Source: Variovorax sp. Root411 (GTDB lineage Bacteria > Pseudomonadota > Gammaproteobacteria > Burkholderiales > Burkholderiaceae_C). Taken from it: a stretch of 64,000 nucleotides of DNA. Location: the NCBI RefSeq assembly GCF_001425205.1, contig NZ_LMDW01000012.1, positions 273,479-337,478 of the forward strand, written 5' to 3'. Under the pieces are notes generated by a model, which worked only from the letters and a program-made list of their open reading frames with translations, made no database searches and had not been told where the DNA came from. The position numbers were made by a program, and so were the translations under genes. Below are positions 46,361-58,721 of this stretch, piece by piece (within the stretch, counting starts at the first letter, position 1; each line of letters starts with the position of its first letter).

Positions 46361-47647
46361 ATGACCATCTACCAGAGCGGCTTCGGCAACGAATACGCCT
46401 CCGAGGCCGTGCCCGGCGCACTGCCGCAAGGCCGCAACAATCCGCAGCGCGGCCCCTTCGACCTGTACACCGAGTTGATTTCCGGCACCGCCTTCACTGC
46501 GCCGCGCCACGAGAACCGCCGCAGCTGGCTGTACCGCCGCCAGCCCTCGGTGGTGTCGGGCCGCTACCAACCGTACGCGCAGGCGCACTGGACCACCGGC
46601 GCCGACCGAGAGATTTCTCTGCCGCCCGAGCCGCTGCGCTGGCACCCGCAGCCGCTGGACGACGCGGCCGAAGTCGACTTCATCGACGGCATGCACACCA
46701 TCGCAGCGAATGGCGATGCGCAGGCGCAGGTCGGCATCGGCTCGCTGATGTACCTTGCGGGCCGCTCGATGGTGCGCCGCGCCTTCGTGAACGCCGACGG
46801 CGAGATGCTGCTCGTGCCGCAGCAGGGCCGCCTCGTCATCACCACCGAGCTCGGCGTGCTCGACGTGAAGCCCGGCGAGATCGCGCTGCTGCCGCGCGGC
46901 ATGGCATTCAAGGTGGCGTTGCCCGACGGCCTCTCGCGCGGCTATGTCTGCGAGAACTACGGTGCACATTTCCGCCTGCCGGAGCTTGGGCCTATCGGCT
47001 CGAACGGGCTGGCCAACGCACGCGACTTCCAGGCGCCGGTGGCCGCCTTCGAATCGGAAGAAGGCGCTTACGAAATCGTCAAGAAATTCGGCGGCCGCTT
47101 CTGGCAGGCGCCCATGAAGCAGACGCCATTCAACGTGGTCGCATGGCACGGCAACCTCGCGCCGGTGAAGTACGACACGGCGCACTTCATGGTGATCGGC
47201 TCGATCAGCTTCGACCATCCAGATCCGTCGATCTTCACCGTGCTGACCTCGCCCAGCGACACGCCCGGCACGGCCAACTGCGACTTCGTGATCTTCCCGC
47301 CGCGCTGGATGGTGATGGAGAACACCTTCCGTCCGCCGTGGTTCCACCGCAACCTCATGAGCGAGTTCATGGGCCTGGTGCTGGGCGAGTACGACGCCAA
47401 GCCGGGCGGCTTCAAGCCCGGCGGCGCGAGCCTGCACAACTGCATGGTGCCGCACGGCCCCGACGAGGAAGCCTTCGACAAGGCCACGCACGCCGACCTG
47501 AAGCCGCACAAGCTCGACAACACGCTGGCCTTCATGTTCGAGAGCCGCTACCGCTTCATTCCGACGAACTTCGCGCTGAAGAGCCCCGCGCTGGACGCCG
47601 ACTACGCGGATTGCTGGGCCGGGCTGGGCGACCAGTTCAAGCCGTGA
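46361..47647 (+). CDS. hmgA: Homogentisate 1,2-dioxygenase
   Basis: The 428-residue enzyme opens the homogentisate ring to maleylacetoacetate, using non-haem iron. Diagnostic segments are [21 protein letters not shown] at the N-terminus (in pieces), [11 protein letters not shown], and [16 protein letters not shown], which holds the iron ligands His and Glu. A further His ligand is in the GxMVPHGPD region. Its length is normal for the family. It is followed after 40 bases by the fumarylacetoacetase gene. Confidence 0.97.
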   Translation: MTIYQSGFGNEYASEAVPGALPQGRNNPQRGPFDLYTELISGTAFTAPRHENRRSWLYRRQPSVVSGRYQPYAQAHWTTGADREISLPPEPLRWHPQPLDDAAEVDFIDGMHTIAANGDAQAQVGIGSLMYLAGRSMVRRAFVNADGEMLLVPQQGRLVITTELGVLDVKPGEIALLPRGMAFKVALPDGLSRGYVCENYGAHFRLPELGPIGSNGLANARDFQAPVAAFESEEGAYEIVKKFGGRFWQAPMKQTPFNVVAWHGNLAPVKYDTAHFMVIGSISFDHPDPSIFTVLTSPSDTPGTANCDFVIFPPRWMVMENTFRPPWFHRNLMSEFMGLVLGEYDAKPGGFKPGGASLHNCMVPHGPDEEAFDKATHADLKPHKLDNTLAFMFESRYRFIPTNFALKSPALDADYADCWAGLGDQFKP

Positions 47648-47687
47648 CACAACAAGACAAGACACCCGCTTCGATGAAAGACCATCC

Positions 47688-48953
47688 ATGACCGCACTGA
47701 ACGCCACCCACGACCCGAAGCTGCGCAGCTGGGTCGCCTCCGCCAATCAAGCTGGCGCCGACTTCCCGATTCAGAACCTGCCGTTCGGACGCTTCCGCAC
47801 CGCAGGGAGCAGCGAGGGTTTCCGCATCGGCGTCGCCATCGGCGACCAGGTGCTGGACCTGCGCGTCACAGGCCTCGTCGACACCGACGACATGAACGTG
47901 CTGATGAACGCCAGCGTGAAGGACCGCCAGGCGCTGCGCCGCGCGATCTCCGCCGGCCTCGCAGAAGGCAGCGACAGGCAGGCCGCGTGGTCGAAGGCGC
48001 TGCTCGCGCAAGCCAAGGCAGAGATGACCGTGCCCTGCCGCATCGGCGACTACACCGACTTCTACACCGGCATCCATCACGCGACCACCATCGGCAAGCT
48101 GTTCCGCCCCGACCAACCGCTGATGCCCAACTACAAGTGGGTGCCGATCGGCTATCACGGCCGTGCGTCCTCCATCGGCGTGAGCGGCCAATCCTTCAAG
48201 CGCCCGCAGGGCCAGACCAAGGCGCCGGATGCCACTGAGCCCAGCTTCGGCCCCTCGAAGCGGCTCGACTACGAACTGGAGTTGGGCTTCTTCGTCGGCC
48301 GCGGCAATGCGCTGGGCGAACCGATCGCCATCGACGAGGCGGAAGACCACCTGTTCGGCGTGACGCTGCTCAACGACTGGTCGGCGCGCGACCTGCAAGC
48401 CTGGGAATACCAGCCGCTCGGCCCCTTCCTCTCGAAGAATTTCGCGAGCACGCTGTCGCCGTGGATCGTGACGATGGAAGCGCTGGCGCCCTTCCGCGCG
48501 AAGTTCGAGCGGCCTGCCGGGGACCCGCAACCGCTGCCCTACCTCGACGCGGCATCGAACCGCGAGAGCGGCGCGCTCGACATCACGCTCGAAGTGCTGC
48601 TGCAGACCGCGAAGATGCGCGCCGAGGGCGTGGCGCCCGTGCGCCTCACGCGCGGCAACACCACCGAGGCCGCCTACTGGACGGCCGCGCAGCTCGTCGC
48701 GCACCACACGGTGAACGGCTGCAACCTGCAACCGGGCGACCTGCTGGGATCGGGCACGCTGTCGGGCCCCAAGGCCGACGAAGCCGGCTCGCTGATCGAG
48801 CTGACGCTGGGCGGCAAGCAGCCGATCACGCTGCCGAACGGCGAGAAGCGCACGTTCCTGGAGGACGGGGATACGCTGGTGATGCGTGGCTGGTGCGAGC
48901 GCGACGGTGCGGTCCGCATCGGTCTCGGTGAAGTCACTGGCACGATAGCCTGA
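47688..48953 (+). CDS. fahA: Fumarylacetoacetase
   Basis: The 421-residue enzyme hydrolyses fumarylacetoacetate to fumarate and acetoacetate, the last step of tyrosine/homogentisate breakdown. It shows DYTDFYTGIHHATTIGKLFRP, PIGYHGRASSI, the metal-site LDYELELGFFVG and LLNDWSARDLQAWEYQPLGPF, all standard. The intermediate step, maleylacetoacetate isomerase, is not encoded in the window, so it is elsewhere or bypassed. A GC-rich repeat follows the stop. Confidence 0.96.
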   Translation: MTALNATHDPKLRSWVASANQAGADFPIQNLPFGRFRTAGSSEGFRIGVAIGDQVLDLRVTGLVDTDDMNVLMNASVKDRQALRRAISAGLAEGSDRQAAWSKALLAQAKAEMTVPCRIGDYTDFYTGIHHATTIGKLFRPDQPLMPNYKWVPIGYHGRASSIGVSGQSFKRPQGQTKAPDATEPSFGPSKRLDYELELGFFVGRGNALGEPIAIDEAEDHLFGVTLLNDWSARDLQAWEYQPLGPFLSKNFASTLSPWIVTMEALAPFRAKFERPAGDPQPLPYLDAASNRESGALDITLEVLLQTAKMRAEGVAPVRLTRGNTTEAAYWTAAQLVAHHTVNGCNLQPGDLLGSGTLSGPKADEAGSLIELTLGGKQPITLPNGEKRTFLEDGDTLVMRGWCERDGAVRIGLGEVTGTIA

Positions 48954-48967
48954 GGCTCCCGTGTTGT

Positions 48968-49076
48968 CCCCTCTCCCTCTGGGAGAGGGCTAGGGTGAGG
49001 GCAGCCGGCCTCGCAACATCGCGCGGACTCCATTGCCGCTCACCCTTACCCCAACCCTCTCCCCAAGGGGAGAGGG
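48968..49076. repeat. GC-rich inverted-repeat element, copy 3 (related type)
   Basis: Arms at 48968-49001 and 49039-49076 are inverted copies of a CCCTCTCCC...GGGAGAGGG motif with several mismatches. It fills the gap between the convergent fahA and mrdA stops. The composition and layout resemble copies 1 and 2, but the sequence is a separate variant. It may serve as a shared terminator. Confidence 0.7.
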
Positions 49077-49085
49077 AGCAAGATA

Positions 49086-51056
49086 TCAGGGCGCGGGTGC
49101 CGGAGCCGTCGCAGCGGCAGGCCACGCCACTTCGCTCGCCACGCGCGGCTTGCCCATCGGTGCGGTGGCCTTGCCGATCTTGATCGCGGCCATGTCGGCT
49201 TCGCTCGGGTATTGGTCCATCAACCAGTAGTCGAACACGCGGCGTGCAATGGGCGCCGCGGCACCAGCACCCCAGCCTGCGTTTTCCACGATCACCGCGA
49301 CTGCGATCTTCGGGTCGTTGACCGGCGCGAAGGCCATGAACAGCGCATGGTCGCGCTGATGCTCTTCGAGTGCGCGCGCGTTGTACTTGGTGTTCTGCGC
49401 CTGCGTCACCGCCTGCGCCGTGCCTGTCTTGCCGGCCGCCTGGTAGCCCGCGCCCGCGAACACGCCGCGCGCGGTGCCGCTGGTGACCACGCTGGTCAGG
49501 CCCTCGCGGACCACCGCGACGTTGGCCGCGGTGTACCCCAGGCTCTCGGCCGGCGGCTGCGGTAGCGGCACCACTTGCCCGCTCACCGTGTTGCGCGTGG
49601 CCAGCACGAGGTGCGGCTTGTGCTTCATGCCCCCGTCGGCCACGATGGACGTGGCCTGCGCGAGCTGCAGCATCGTGAAGGCGTTGTAGCCCTGGCCGAT
49701 GCCCAGCGAGATGGTCTCGCCCGCGTACCATTTTTTCTGCTCGGGGCGCTTGTAGGCGTTGCGCTTCCACTCGGTGCTCGGCAGCACGCCTCGCACTTCG
49801 CCGCCCAGGTCGATGCCGGTGATCTGGCCGAAGCCCAGCGGCTTCATGAAGTCGTGGATCAGGTCCACGCCCATCTCGTTGGCCAGCGAGTAATAGTAGA
49901 TGTTGCTCGACAGCTGGATCGAACGGCGCATGTCGACGCCTCCGATGTTGCCTTCGGGGCTACCGAAGCGGTGACCGCCGAAGTTGAAATAGCCCGGGTC
50001 GTTCACCACCACGCTGGGCCCGCGCTTGCCGGTCTGCAGCGCGGCGAGCGCCATGAAGGGCTTGTAGGTCGAGCCGGGCGGGTAGGTGCCGCGCAGCGCG
50101 CGGTTCAGCAGCGGCTTGTCGATGGATTCGGTCAGCGCCGCCCAGCTTTCGTTGTCGATGCCTTCGACGAACAGGTTCGGGTCGAAGGTGGGCTTGCTCA
50201 CGAAGGCCAGCACCTCGCCGGTCTTGGGGTCGATGGCCACCAGTGCGCCGCGGCGATCGCCGAACATGTCTTCCACCAGCTTCTGCAGCTTGATGTCGAG
50301 CGACAGCATCACCGTGTTGCCCGGCGTGGCGGGGTGGCTCGCGAGCCGGCGCACGGCGCGGCCTCCGGCCGAGGTTTCCATCTGCTCGACGCCGGTCAGG
50401 CCATGCAGCGTCTTCTCGTAGCTCTGCTCGATGCCGAGCTTGCCGATGTAGTCGGTGCCCTTGTAGTTGGCCTGGTCTTCCTCGTCCCAGTCTTCCATCG
50501 CGGTCTTCTCGCGCTGGTTGATGCGGCCGATGTAGCCGAGCACGTGCGAGGCCAGCTCGCCCTGCGGGTAGTTGCGGAACAGGCGCGCCTTGATCTCCAC
50601 GCCCGGAAAGCGATAGCGCTGCGCCGCGAAGCGCGCGACTTCCTCGTCGCTCAGGCGGGTGCGGATCGGAATGGAGTCGAAGCTGCGCGAATCCTCGCGC
50701 AGGCGCTTGAAGCGGCGGCGGTCGCGCGGCGAGACTTCGAGCACCTGAGTCAGGCTGTCGATGGTCTCCTCGACGTCGCTCACCTTCGAGGGCGTGATCT
50801 CCAGCGTGTAGGCCGAGTAGTTGGAGGCCAGCACGATGCCGTTGCGATCGAGGATCAGGCCCCGGTTGGGCACCACCGGAACGATGGCCGTGCGGTTGCT
50901 CTCGGCCTGCTCGGCCAGGTCTTCGTGGCGAACGACCTGCAGGTACACCAGCCGCGCGCACAGCAGGCCGAAGGCAAACAGCACCGCCAGGCCGATGACG
51001 ATCACGCGGCGCTTGAAGCGCGCAAGGTCGGCGGCTACGTTGCGGATTTCGGTCAT
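49086..51056 (-). CDS. mrdA: Penicillin-binding protein 2 (transpeptidase of elongation)
   Basis: The 656-residue protein has a short cytoplasmic tail, one membrane helix (about residues 15-38), a dimerisation domain and a transpeptidase domain. The active-site serine is Ser329 in GSTYKP, followed by the SSN motif (LSSNIYYY) and the KTGTAQ motif. It makes peptidoglycan cross-links for side-wall growth together with RodA and MreBCD. It is the last gene of the mre block shown here. No rodA follows in the window, because a repeat and fahA come next. Confidence 0.96.
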   Translation of the reverse strand: MTEIRNVAADLARFKRRVIVIGLAVLFAFGLLCARLVYLQVVRHEDLAEQAESNRTAIVPVVPNRGLILDRNGIVLASNYSAYTLEITPSKVSDVEETIDSLTQVLEVSPRDRRRFKRLREDSRSFDSIPIRTRLSDEEVARFAAQRYRFPGVEIKARLFRNYPQGELASHVLGYIGRINQREKTAMEDWDEEDQANYKGTDYIGKLGIEQSYEKTLHGLTGVEQMETSAGGRAVRRLASHPATPGNTVMLSLDIKLQKLVEDMFGDRRGALVAIDPKTGEVLAFVSKPTFDPNLFVEGIDNESWAALTESIDKPLLNRALRGTYPPGSTYKPFMALAALQTGKRGPSVVVNDPGYFNFGGHRFGSPEGNIGGVDMRRSIQLSSNIYYYSLANEMGVDLIHDFMKPLGFGQITGIDLGGEVRGVLPSTEWKRNAYKRPEQKKWYAGETISLGIGQGYNAFTMLQLAQATSIVADGGMKHKPHLVLATRNTVSGQVVPLPQPPAESLGYTAANVAVVREGLTSVVTSGTARGVFAGAGYQAAGKTGTAQAVTQAQNTKYNARALEEHQRDHALFMAFAPVNDPKIAVAVIVENAGWGAGAAAPIARRVFDYWLMDQYPSEADMAAIKIGKATAPMGKPRVASEVAWPAAATAPAPAP

Positions 51057-51108
51057 GGCGGGGGAGCTTAGGCGCGCGCAGGTGCGATGGCAAATGCGGG
51101 GGCGGGAC

Positions 51109-51630
51109 TTAGAGCGGACGGTTCTCGTCGGGTTCGGGCGTGCGGCGCTGGGGAGCGAGCAGCAAGGCGGTGACCAGTGGCCACAGCGCAGCCTCGATGG
51201 CCGGCGAGATCAGCACCGCCCAGCCCGGGAACACGCCGCCGCCGACCATCCGTGTGATGACCTCGATCAACTGCGACAGCGCGAACAGCGGCAGCACCTG
51301 CAGCGCCTGCGACGCCACCGGGTACCAGAGCAGGCGCCGGTGGATGGTGATCGCAAAGAAGCCCAGCGTCGTATAGGCCAGCGCGTGCTGGCCCAGCATC
51401 GAGGCCTGGTGCACATCCATGCACAGCCCGAACACGAAGGCCGCGCCGACGCCCACGCGTGCGGGCTGGTGCACGCCCCAGAACACGATCACCAGCGCCA
51501 GCAGGTCGGGCATCCAGACGGCGCGGCCGATGGGAATCATGTTGACGAGCAGCGCCACGATGAGGCTCGACCACATGAAGACGGGGCTGACGGGCAGCAG
51601 GAGCTGCTGCTGGCCGGGACGCTTGATCAT
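51109..51630 (-). CDS. mreD: Rod shape-determining protein MreD
   Basis: The 173-residue protein has five or so hydrophobic helices and the MreD pattern PDLLALVIVFWGVHQPARVGVGAAFVFGLCMDV. It is an inner-membrane partner of MreC in the elongasome. It overlaps mreC by four bases (start ATG 51630, mreC stop at 51627) and precedes mrdA by 52 bases. Confidence 0.94.
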   Translation of the reverse strand: MIKRPGQQQLLLPVSPVFMWSSLIVALLVNMIPIGRAVWMPDLLALVIVFWGVHQPARVGVGAAFVFGLCMDVHQASMLGQHALAYTTLGFFAITIHRRLLWYPVASQALQVLPLFALSQLIEVITRMVGGGVFPGWAVLISPAIEAALWPLVTALLLAPQRRTPEPDENRPL

Positions 51631-52583
51631 GGGCGCGCTCCCGGCTTCTTCTCGTTCTTGCCCGCGCCGGGCTTGCCTTCAGGCCGCTTGCGCTGCGTGG
51701 CCGCAGGCGCGGGCGGCGGCGCCATCGGGGCACCGGTGGGTTCGAGCACCAGCACGTAGCGCGCGGCCGTCACGTGCGCCAGCGGCACGCAGTAGATACG
51801 GGCAAAGGCCGAATCGGCGCGCCGTTCGATGCGCTCGATCTTCGCCACCGGCAGGCCGGCGGGATAGATGCCGTCGACGCCGCTGGTGGAGAGCAGGTCG
51901 CCCTCCTGCAGGTCGGCATTGGCGGCCATGAAGCGCAGCTCCAGTCCGCCGCCGTGGGCCGAGGCGTCGCCGAAGGCCACGCTGCGCACGCCGGTGCGGG
52001 TGTTCTGCACGGGAATGGAAAGGTCGCGGTCGATCACCAGCGTGACCTCGCTCGTGAAGGGCAGCACCTGCGTGACCTGGCCGAGCACGCCGCGCGCGTC
52101 GATCACCGGCGAACCGGGCGCCACGCCCTGGGTCATGCCCTGGTCGATGACGATCTTGCGGGTGTAGGGGTCGGCCGCGTCGTAGAGCACCTCGGCCGCG
52201 CGGCCCGGCGTCGTGGTGGTCTGGCGCAGTTCGAGCAACTCGCGCAGACGGGCGTTGTCCTGCGTCAGCGTGTCGGCCTGGGCGGCGCGTTCGGCCTGCA
52301 TCATCAGCGCCTTGCGCGCGTCTTCCTCGTTGCGCTGGGCGGTCTGCAGGTCTTCGAGGTAGCGCCCGCCGCCGAGCACGGCCTGCACCGGCTTCATCGC
52401 CACCCATTGCACCGGGTAGAGCACCGCGCCGATGCCTGCACGGATCGGCTGCACGATGTGGAAGCGTGCGTCGGCCACCATGAGGAACAGGGCAAGCGCG
52501 CCGAAGAAGATCAGCTTGCTGAGTGCCGACTGCCCCTGGTTGAACAGGGGTGGCGCTGTGCGATCGAGCGTGCCCAGAGGCAT
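51627..52583 (-). CDS. mreC: Rod shape-determining protein MreC
   Basis: The 318-residue protein has one N-terminal membrane helix, a coiled coil (about residues 70-105) and the beta-barrel periplasmic domain (VIDARGVLGQVTQVLPFTSEVTLVID, DLLSTSGVDGIYPAGLPVAKI). A Pro/Lys-rich tail ends it. MreC bridges MreB and PBP2. The gene is separated from mreB by 86 bases that hold an intrinsic terminator. Confidence 0.95.
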   Translation of the reverse strand: MPLGTLDRTAPPLFNQGQSALSKLIFFGALALFLMVADARFHIVQPIRAGIGAVLYPVQWVAMKPVQAVLGGGRYLEDLQTAQRNEEDARKALMMQAERAAQADTLTQDNARLRELLELRQTTTTPGRAAEVLYDAADPYTRKIVIDQGMTQGVAPGSPVIDARGVLGQVTQVLPFTSEVTLVIDRDLSIPVQNTRTGVRSVAFGDASAHGGGLELRFMAANADLQEGDLLSTSGVDGIYPAGLPVAKIERIERRADSAFARIYCVPLAHVTAARYVLVLEPTGAPMAPPPAPAATQRKRPEGKPGAGKNEKKPGARP

Positions 52584-52618
52584 GAATTCAGACCCGGCGG
52601 TGGTGCGGAATCAAATAA

Positions 52619-52650
52619 CAAAAAGCCGGCCTGCGCAAGCAGAGGCCGGC
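52619..52650 (-). terminator. Intrinsic terminator between mreB and mreC
   Basis: Read on the minus strand, GCCGGCCT (52650-52643) pairs with AGGCCGGC (52632-52625) across a ten-base loop and is followed by TTTTTG. The stem is perfect and the T-run good, so transcription from mreB should partly end here. This would make mreB more abundant than mreCD and mrdA. Confidence 0.85.
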
Positions 52651-52669
52651 CGATGACGGCTTTCGCGTT

Positions 52670-54228
<1,559 letters not shown>

Positions 54229-54229
<1 letters not shown>

Positions 54230-55719
54230 TGAGCGGCGAACAATTGCACCAGATGGGCGTGGTCGCCCTGGCCCGCGCCCTGGCCGAACGCAAGGTCTCG
54301 GCCGTCGAAGCCTCGCAGGCGTTCCTCGGCCGCATGAAGGCCCACGAATCGCTCGGCACTTTTGTCGACGTCAACGAAGAAGTCACGCTGGCCCAGGCTC
54401 GCAAGGCCGACGCCCTCCTCGCTGCGGGCAACGCCTCCGCGCTGGCCGGCGTGCCCATCGCACACAAGGACATCTTCGCCACCACCGATTTCGCCACCAC
54501 CGCCGGCTCGAAGATGCTCGCGGGCTACCGCTCGCCCTTCGACGCCACTGTGGTTCGCCGCCTGGCCGATGCCGGCGCGGTCACGCTCGGCAAGCTGAGC
54601 TGCGACGAGTTCGCCATGGGCTCGGCCAACGAGAACGTCGCCGTGCCCGCCCTGGGCCACGACAAGGCAGTGCCGGTGCGCAACCCCTGGAACCACGAGC
54701 GCATCCCGGGCGGCTCCTCCGGCGCGAGCGCGGCGGCCGTGGCGGCACGTCTGGCCCCCGCGGCCACCGGCACCGACACTGGCGGCTCGATCCGCCAGCC
54801 CGCCTCGTTCTGCGGCGTGACCGGCATCAAGCCGACTTACGGCCGCGCCTCGCGCTACGGCATGGTGGCTTTTGCATCGAGCCTCGACCAGGCCGGCCCG
54901 ATGGCCCGCTCGGCCGAAGACTGCGCGCTGCTGCTGTCGGCCTTCTGCGGCCCCGACCTCGATCGCGACTCGACCTCGCTCGACATGCCCGCCGAGAACT
55001 TCGGCCGCTCGCTGAACGACTCGCTCGAGGGTCTGCGCATCGGCGTACCGAAGGAGTTCTTCGGCGAAGGCGTGGCGCCCGGCGTGCGCGCCGCCATCGA
55101 CGCGGCGCTCTCGCAGTACGAGAAGCTTGGCGCGAAGCGCGTCGAGGTGACGCTGCCGCGCACCGAGCTGTCGATTCCCGTGTACTACATCCTTGCCGCG
55201 GCCGAGGCGTCGAGCAACCTGAGCCGCTTCGACGGCGTCAAGTTCGGCCACCGCGCGAAGCAGTACAAGGATCTCACCGACATGTACGAGAAGACGCGCG
55301 CCGAAGGCTTCGGCGACGAGGTGAAGCGCCGCATCATGATCGGCACCTACGTGCTCTCGCATGGCTACTACGACGCCTACTACCTGCAGGCGCAGAAGGT
55401 GCGCCGCATGATCGCCGACGACTTCCAGCAGGCCTTCAAGCAGTGCGACGTGATCGCCGGCCCCGCCGCACCGACCACCGCCTGGAAGATCGGCGAGCAC
55501 GGCGGCGACCCGGTGGCCGACTACCTCGCCGACATCTTCACGCTGCCCGCATCGCTCGCCGGCCTGCCCGGCATGAGCGTGCCCGCGGGCTTCGACGGCG
55601 GCATGCCCGTGGGCCTGCAGCTGATCGGCAACTACTTCGGCGAAGCGAAGCTGCTGAACGCGGGCCACCGCTTCCAGCAGGCCACGGACTGGCACACACG
55701 CACGCCGGAGGGCTTTTGA
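54229..55719 (+). CDS. gatA: Aspartyl/glutamyl-tRNA amidotransferase subunit A
   Basis: The 496-residue amidase has the signature [35 protein letters not shown], which contains the Ser-cisSer part of the catalytic Ser-cisSer-Lys triad; the Lys is in VPIAHKD. It frees ammonia from glutamine for amidation of Asp-tRNA(Asn) or Glu-tRNA(Gln). It starts on the last base of the gatC stop and ends one base before the gatB start. Confidence 0.96.
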
Positions 55720-55720
55720 G

Positions 55721-57211
<1,491 letters not shown>

Positions 57212-57227
57212 GTCTTTTCGGGAAACA

Positions 57228-57264
57228 AACACCGCGGAACCGGCTTCGCCGGGCCGCAGGTGTT
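57228..57264. repeat. Long GC-rich hairpin downstream of gatB
   Basis: AACACCGCGG at 57228-57237 pairs with CCGC-A-GGTGTT at 57254-57264 (one bulged base). An inner stem CCGGC/GCCGG (57240-57244 and 57248-57252) lies between. It directly precedes the terminator stem. The text around it (TTCGCCGGGCC, CCCCCGGCTGGGGG) has the look of an intergenic repeat common in Comamonadaceae. Confidence 0.5.
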
Positions 57265-57265
57265 G

Positions 57266-57283
57266 CCCCCGGCTGGGGGTTTT
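57266..57283 (+). terminator. Intrinsic terminator of gatCAB
   Basis: CCCCC at 57266-57270 and GGGGG at 57275-57279 form a five-pair GC stem with a GGCT loop, followed by TTTT. It lies between gatB and the convergent DUF4124 gene. Confidence 0.65.
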
Positions 57284-57318
57284 GGCGAAGCGACACGAAG
57301 TGCGCGAAGCCTGGGGGG

Positions 57319-58011
57319 TTACCTGGGATTCCCGCCGTTTTGCGGCGACCAGAGCTGCTTGAGCCGCACGCGCTCTTCGTCGAAGCGCGCATTCACCCGC
57401 TTCTTCTCCTCTTCCTGCTCCGCGATGAAGCGGTTCTGCACGGCCACGCTCTGCGTGTTGTCCTCGAGCTTGCGCCGCACCGCGCCCGGCGCCTTGCTGG
57501 TGTCCTGCTTGTAGAACTCCATCTCCTCGTCGATCTTCCTGCGGTCTTCGGTCAGCTCGGCGATGCGCTTGCGCGCCGCCTGGGTCACCGCATCGATCTG
57601 CGCGAGCGCCTCGCTGCGCTCGCGGTCGTGCGTGGCAAGGTTCGGATAGCGCACCAGCAGGGCTCGCTCGCGGCGGCGCTCGTCGGTCAGGCGCGCGGTC
57701 TGGATGGCGGCCTCGCGGGCGCGGTCTTCGCGCTCCTGCAGTTCGCGCGCGGTATAGGTCGGCTCGACCTTGCGGCGGGTGGAGCCGCTCGGGTTCAGCT
57801 CGCGCTGCTCGCGGTCGCTGCACTCCGCAATCGGCCGGTCGGCGGTCAGCGTGCGGCCGCGGGCGTCGGTGCAGGTATAGATGCCGGGGGACGCACCCTC
57901 CACTTTCTGCGGCTGCGCCTGCAATGCGCCGCAGAACGAAGAAACCAACAGGAGGAACGAGGCCGACGCCAACCGGCGGATCGGCAGGCCATGGTCGCGT
58001 GCGCCGTGCAT
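57319..58011 (-). CDS. Secreted DUF4124-type protein with coiled coil
   Basis: The 230-residue product has a signal peptide (about 33 residues, ending LQA), then a short DUF4124-like module with IYTCTDARGRTLTADRPIAEC (two cysteines). A long charged helix full of Arg and Glu follows (roughly residues 85-220), predicted to be coiled-coil. DUF4124 proteins are periplasmic and of unknown role. The gene lies 14 bases downstream of pyrE on the same strand and may be co-transcribed with it. Confidence 0.78.
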   Translation of the reverse strand: MHGARDHGLPIRRLASASFLLLVSSFCGALQAQPQKVEGASPGIYTCTDARGRTLTADRPIAECSDREQRELNPSGSTRRKVEPTYTARELQEREDRAREAAIQTARLTDERRRERALLVRYPNLATHDRERSEALAQIDAVTQAARKRIAELTEDRRKIDEEMEFYKQDTSKAPGAVRRKLEDNTQSVAVQNRFIAEQEEEKKRVNARFDEERVRLKQLWSPQNGGNPR

Positions 58012-58025
58012 CGGGCGGCCTTGCC

Positions 58026-58709
58026 TCAGCTGGCGCCGTAGCGCGTGCGGTAGGCCAGCACGCGCTCGCGGTGCGCGCCCAGGTCGGCCGCGGCATTGCC
58101 CGAGAGGTAGCTCAGCAGGTCGTCCAGCGTGGCGATGGCGATCACCGACAGGCCGAGCTGGTTGCGCACGTACTGCACGGCGCTGTGGTCCACGTCGACG
58201 CCGTTCTCGGTCGCCTTCTCCTGCCGGTCGAGCGCGATGGCCACGGCATGCGGCGTGGCGCCGGCCGCCTGGATCGCCGCAATCGACTCGCGCACCGCGG
58301 TGCCGGCCGACATCACGTCGTCGACGATCAGCACGCGGCCCTTGAGCGGCGCGCCCACGAGGTTGCCGCCCTCGCCGTGCGCCTTGGCTTCCTTGCGGTT
58401 GTAGGCAAAGGGGTAGTTGCGCCCACGCCGCGCGAGTTCCGCGGCCACCGTGGCGCCCAGCGGAATGCCCTTGTAGGCGGGGCCGAAGATCATGTCGAAT
58501 TCGAGCCCGCTCTCGATAAGCCGGTCTGCATAGAATCCGGCGAGCCGGGCGATCTTGGCGCCGTCGTCGAAGAGCCCCGAATTGAAGAAGTACGGGCTCA
58601 TCCGGCCGGCCTTGGTCTTGAATTCGCCAAAGCGCAGCACGCCGGCATCCAGGGCGAACTGGACGAAGTCCTGTGCAACCGCGCTGCTTTTCTCACCATC
58701 TACAGCCAT
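58026..58709 (-). CDS. pyrE: Orotate phosphoribosyltransferase
   Basis: The 227-residue enzyme joins orotate and PRPP to give OMP in pyrimidine synthesis. It shows GRMSPYFFNSGLF near residue 35, MIFGPAYKGIPLG, the PRPP-binding motif VLIVDDVMSAGTA, and YNRKEAKAHGEGG. AAGGA lies seven bases before ATG 58709. Its start codon is only 12 bases from that of the divergent exonuclease gene, so its promoter must lie in that gene's coding region. Confidence 0.95.
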   Translation of the reverse strand: MAVDGEKSSAVAQDFVQFALDAGVLRFGEFKTKAGRMSPYFFNSGLFDDGAKIARLAGFYADRLIESGLEFDMIFGPAYKGIPLGATVAAELARRGRNYPFAYNRKEAKAHGEGGNLVGAPLKGRVLIVDDVMSAGTAVRESIAAIQAAGATPHAVAIALDRQEKATENGVDVDHSAVQYVRNQLGLSVIAIATLDDLLSYLSGNAAADLGAHRERVLAYRTRYGAS

Positions 58710-58721
58710 CGGGAATTCCTT

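Noticed and set aside
57924..58721. A long N-terminal extension of exonuclease III covering pyrE
   Set aside because: The extension is antisense to pyrE and is not found in the family; GTG 58722 gives the normal start.
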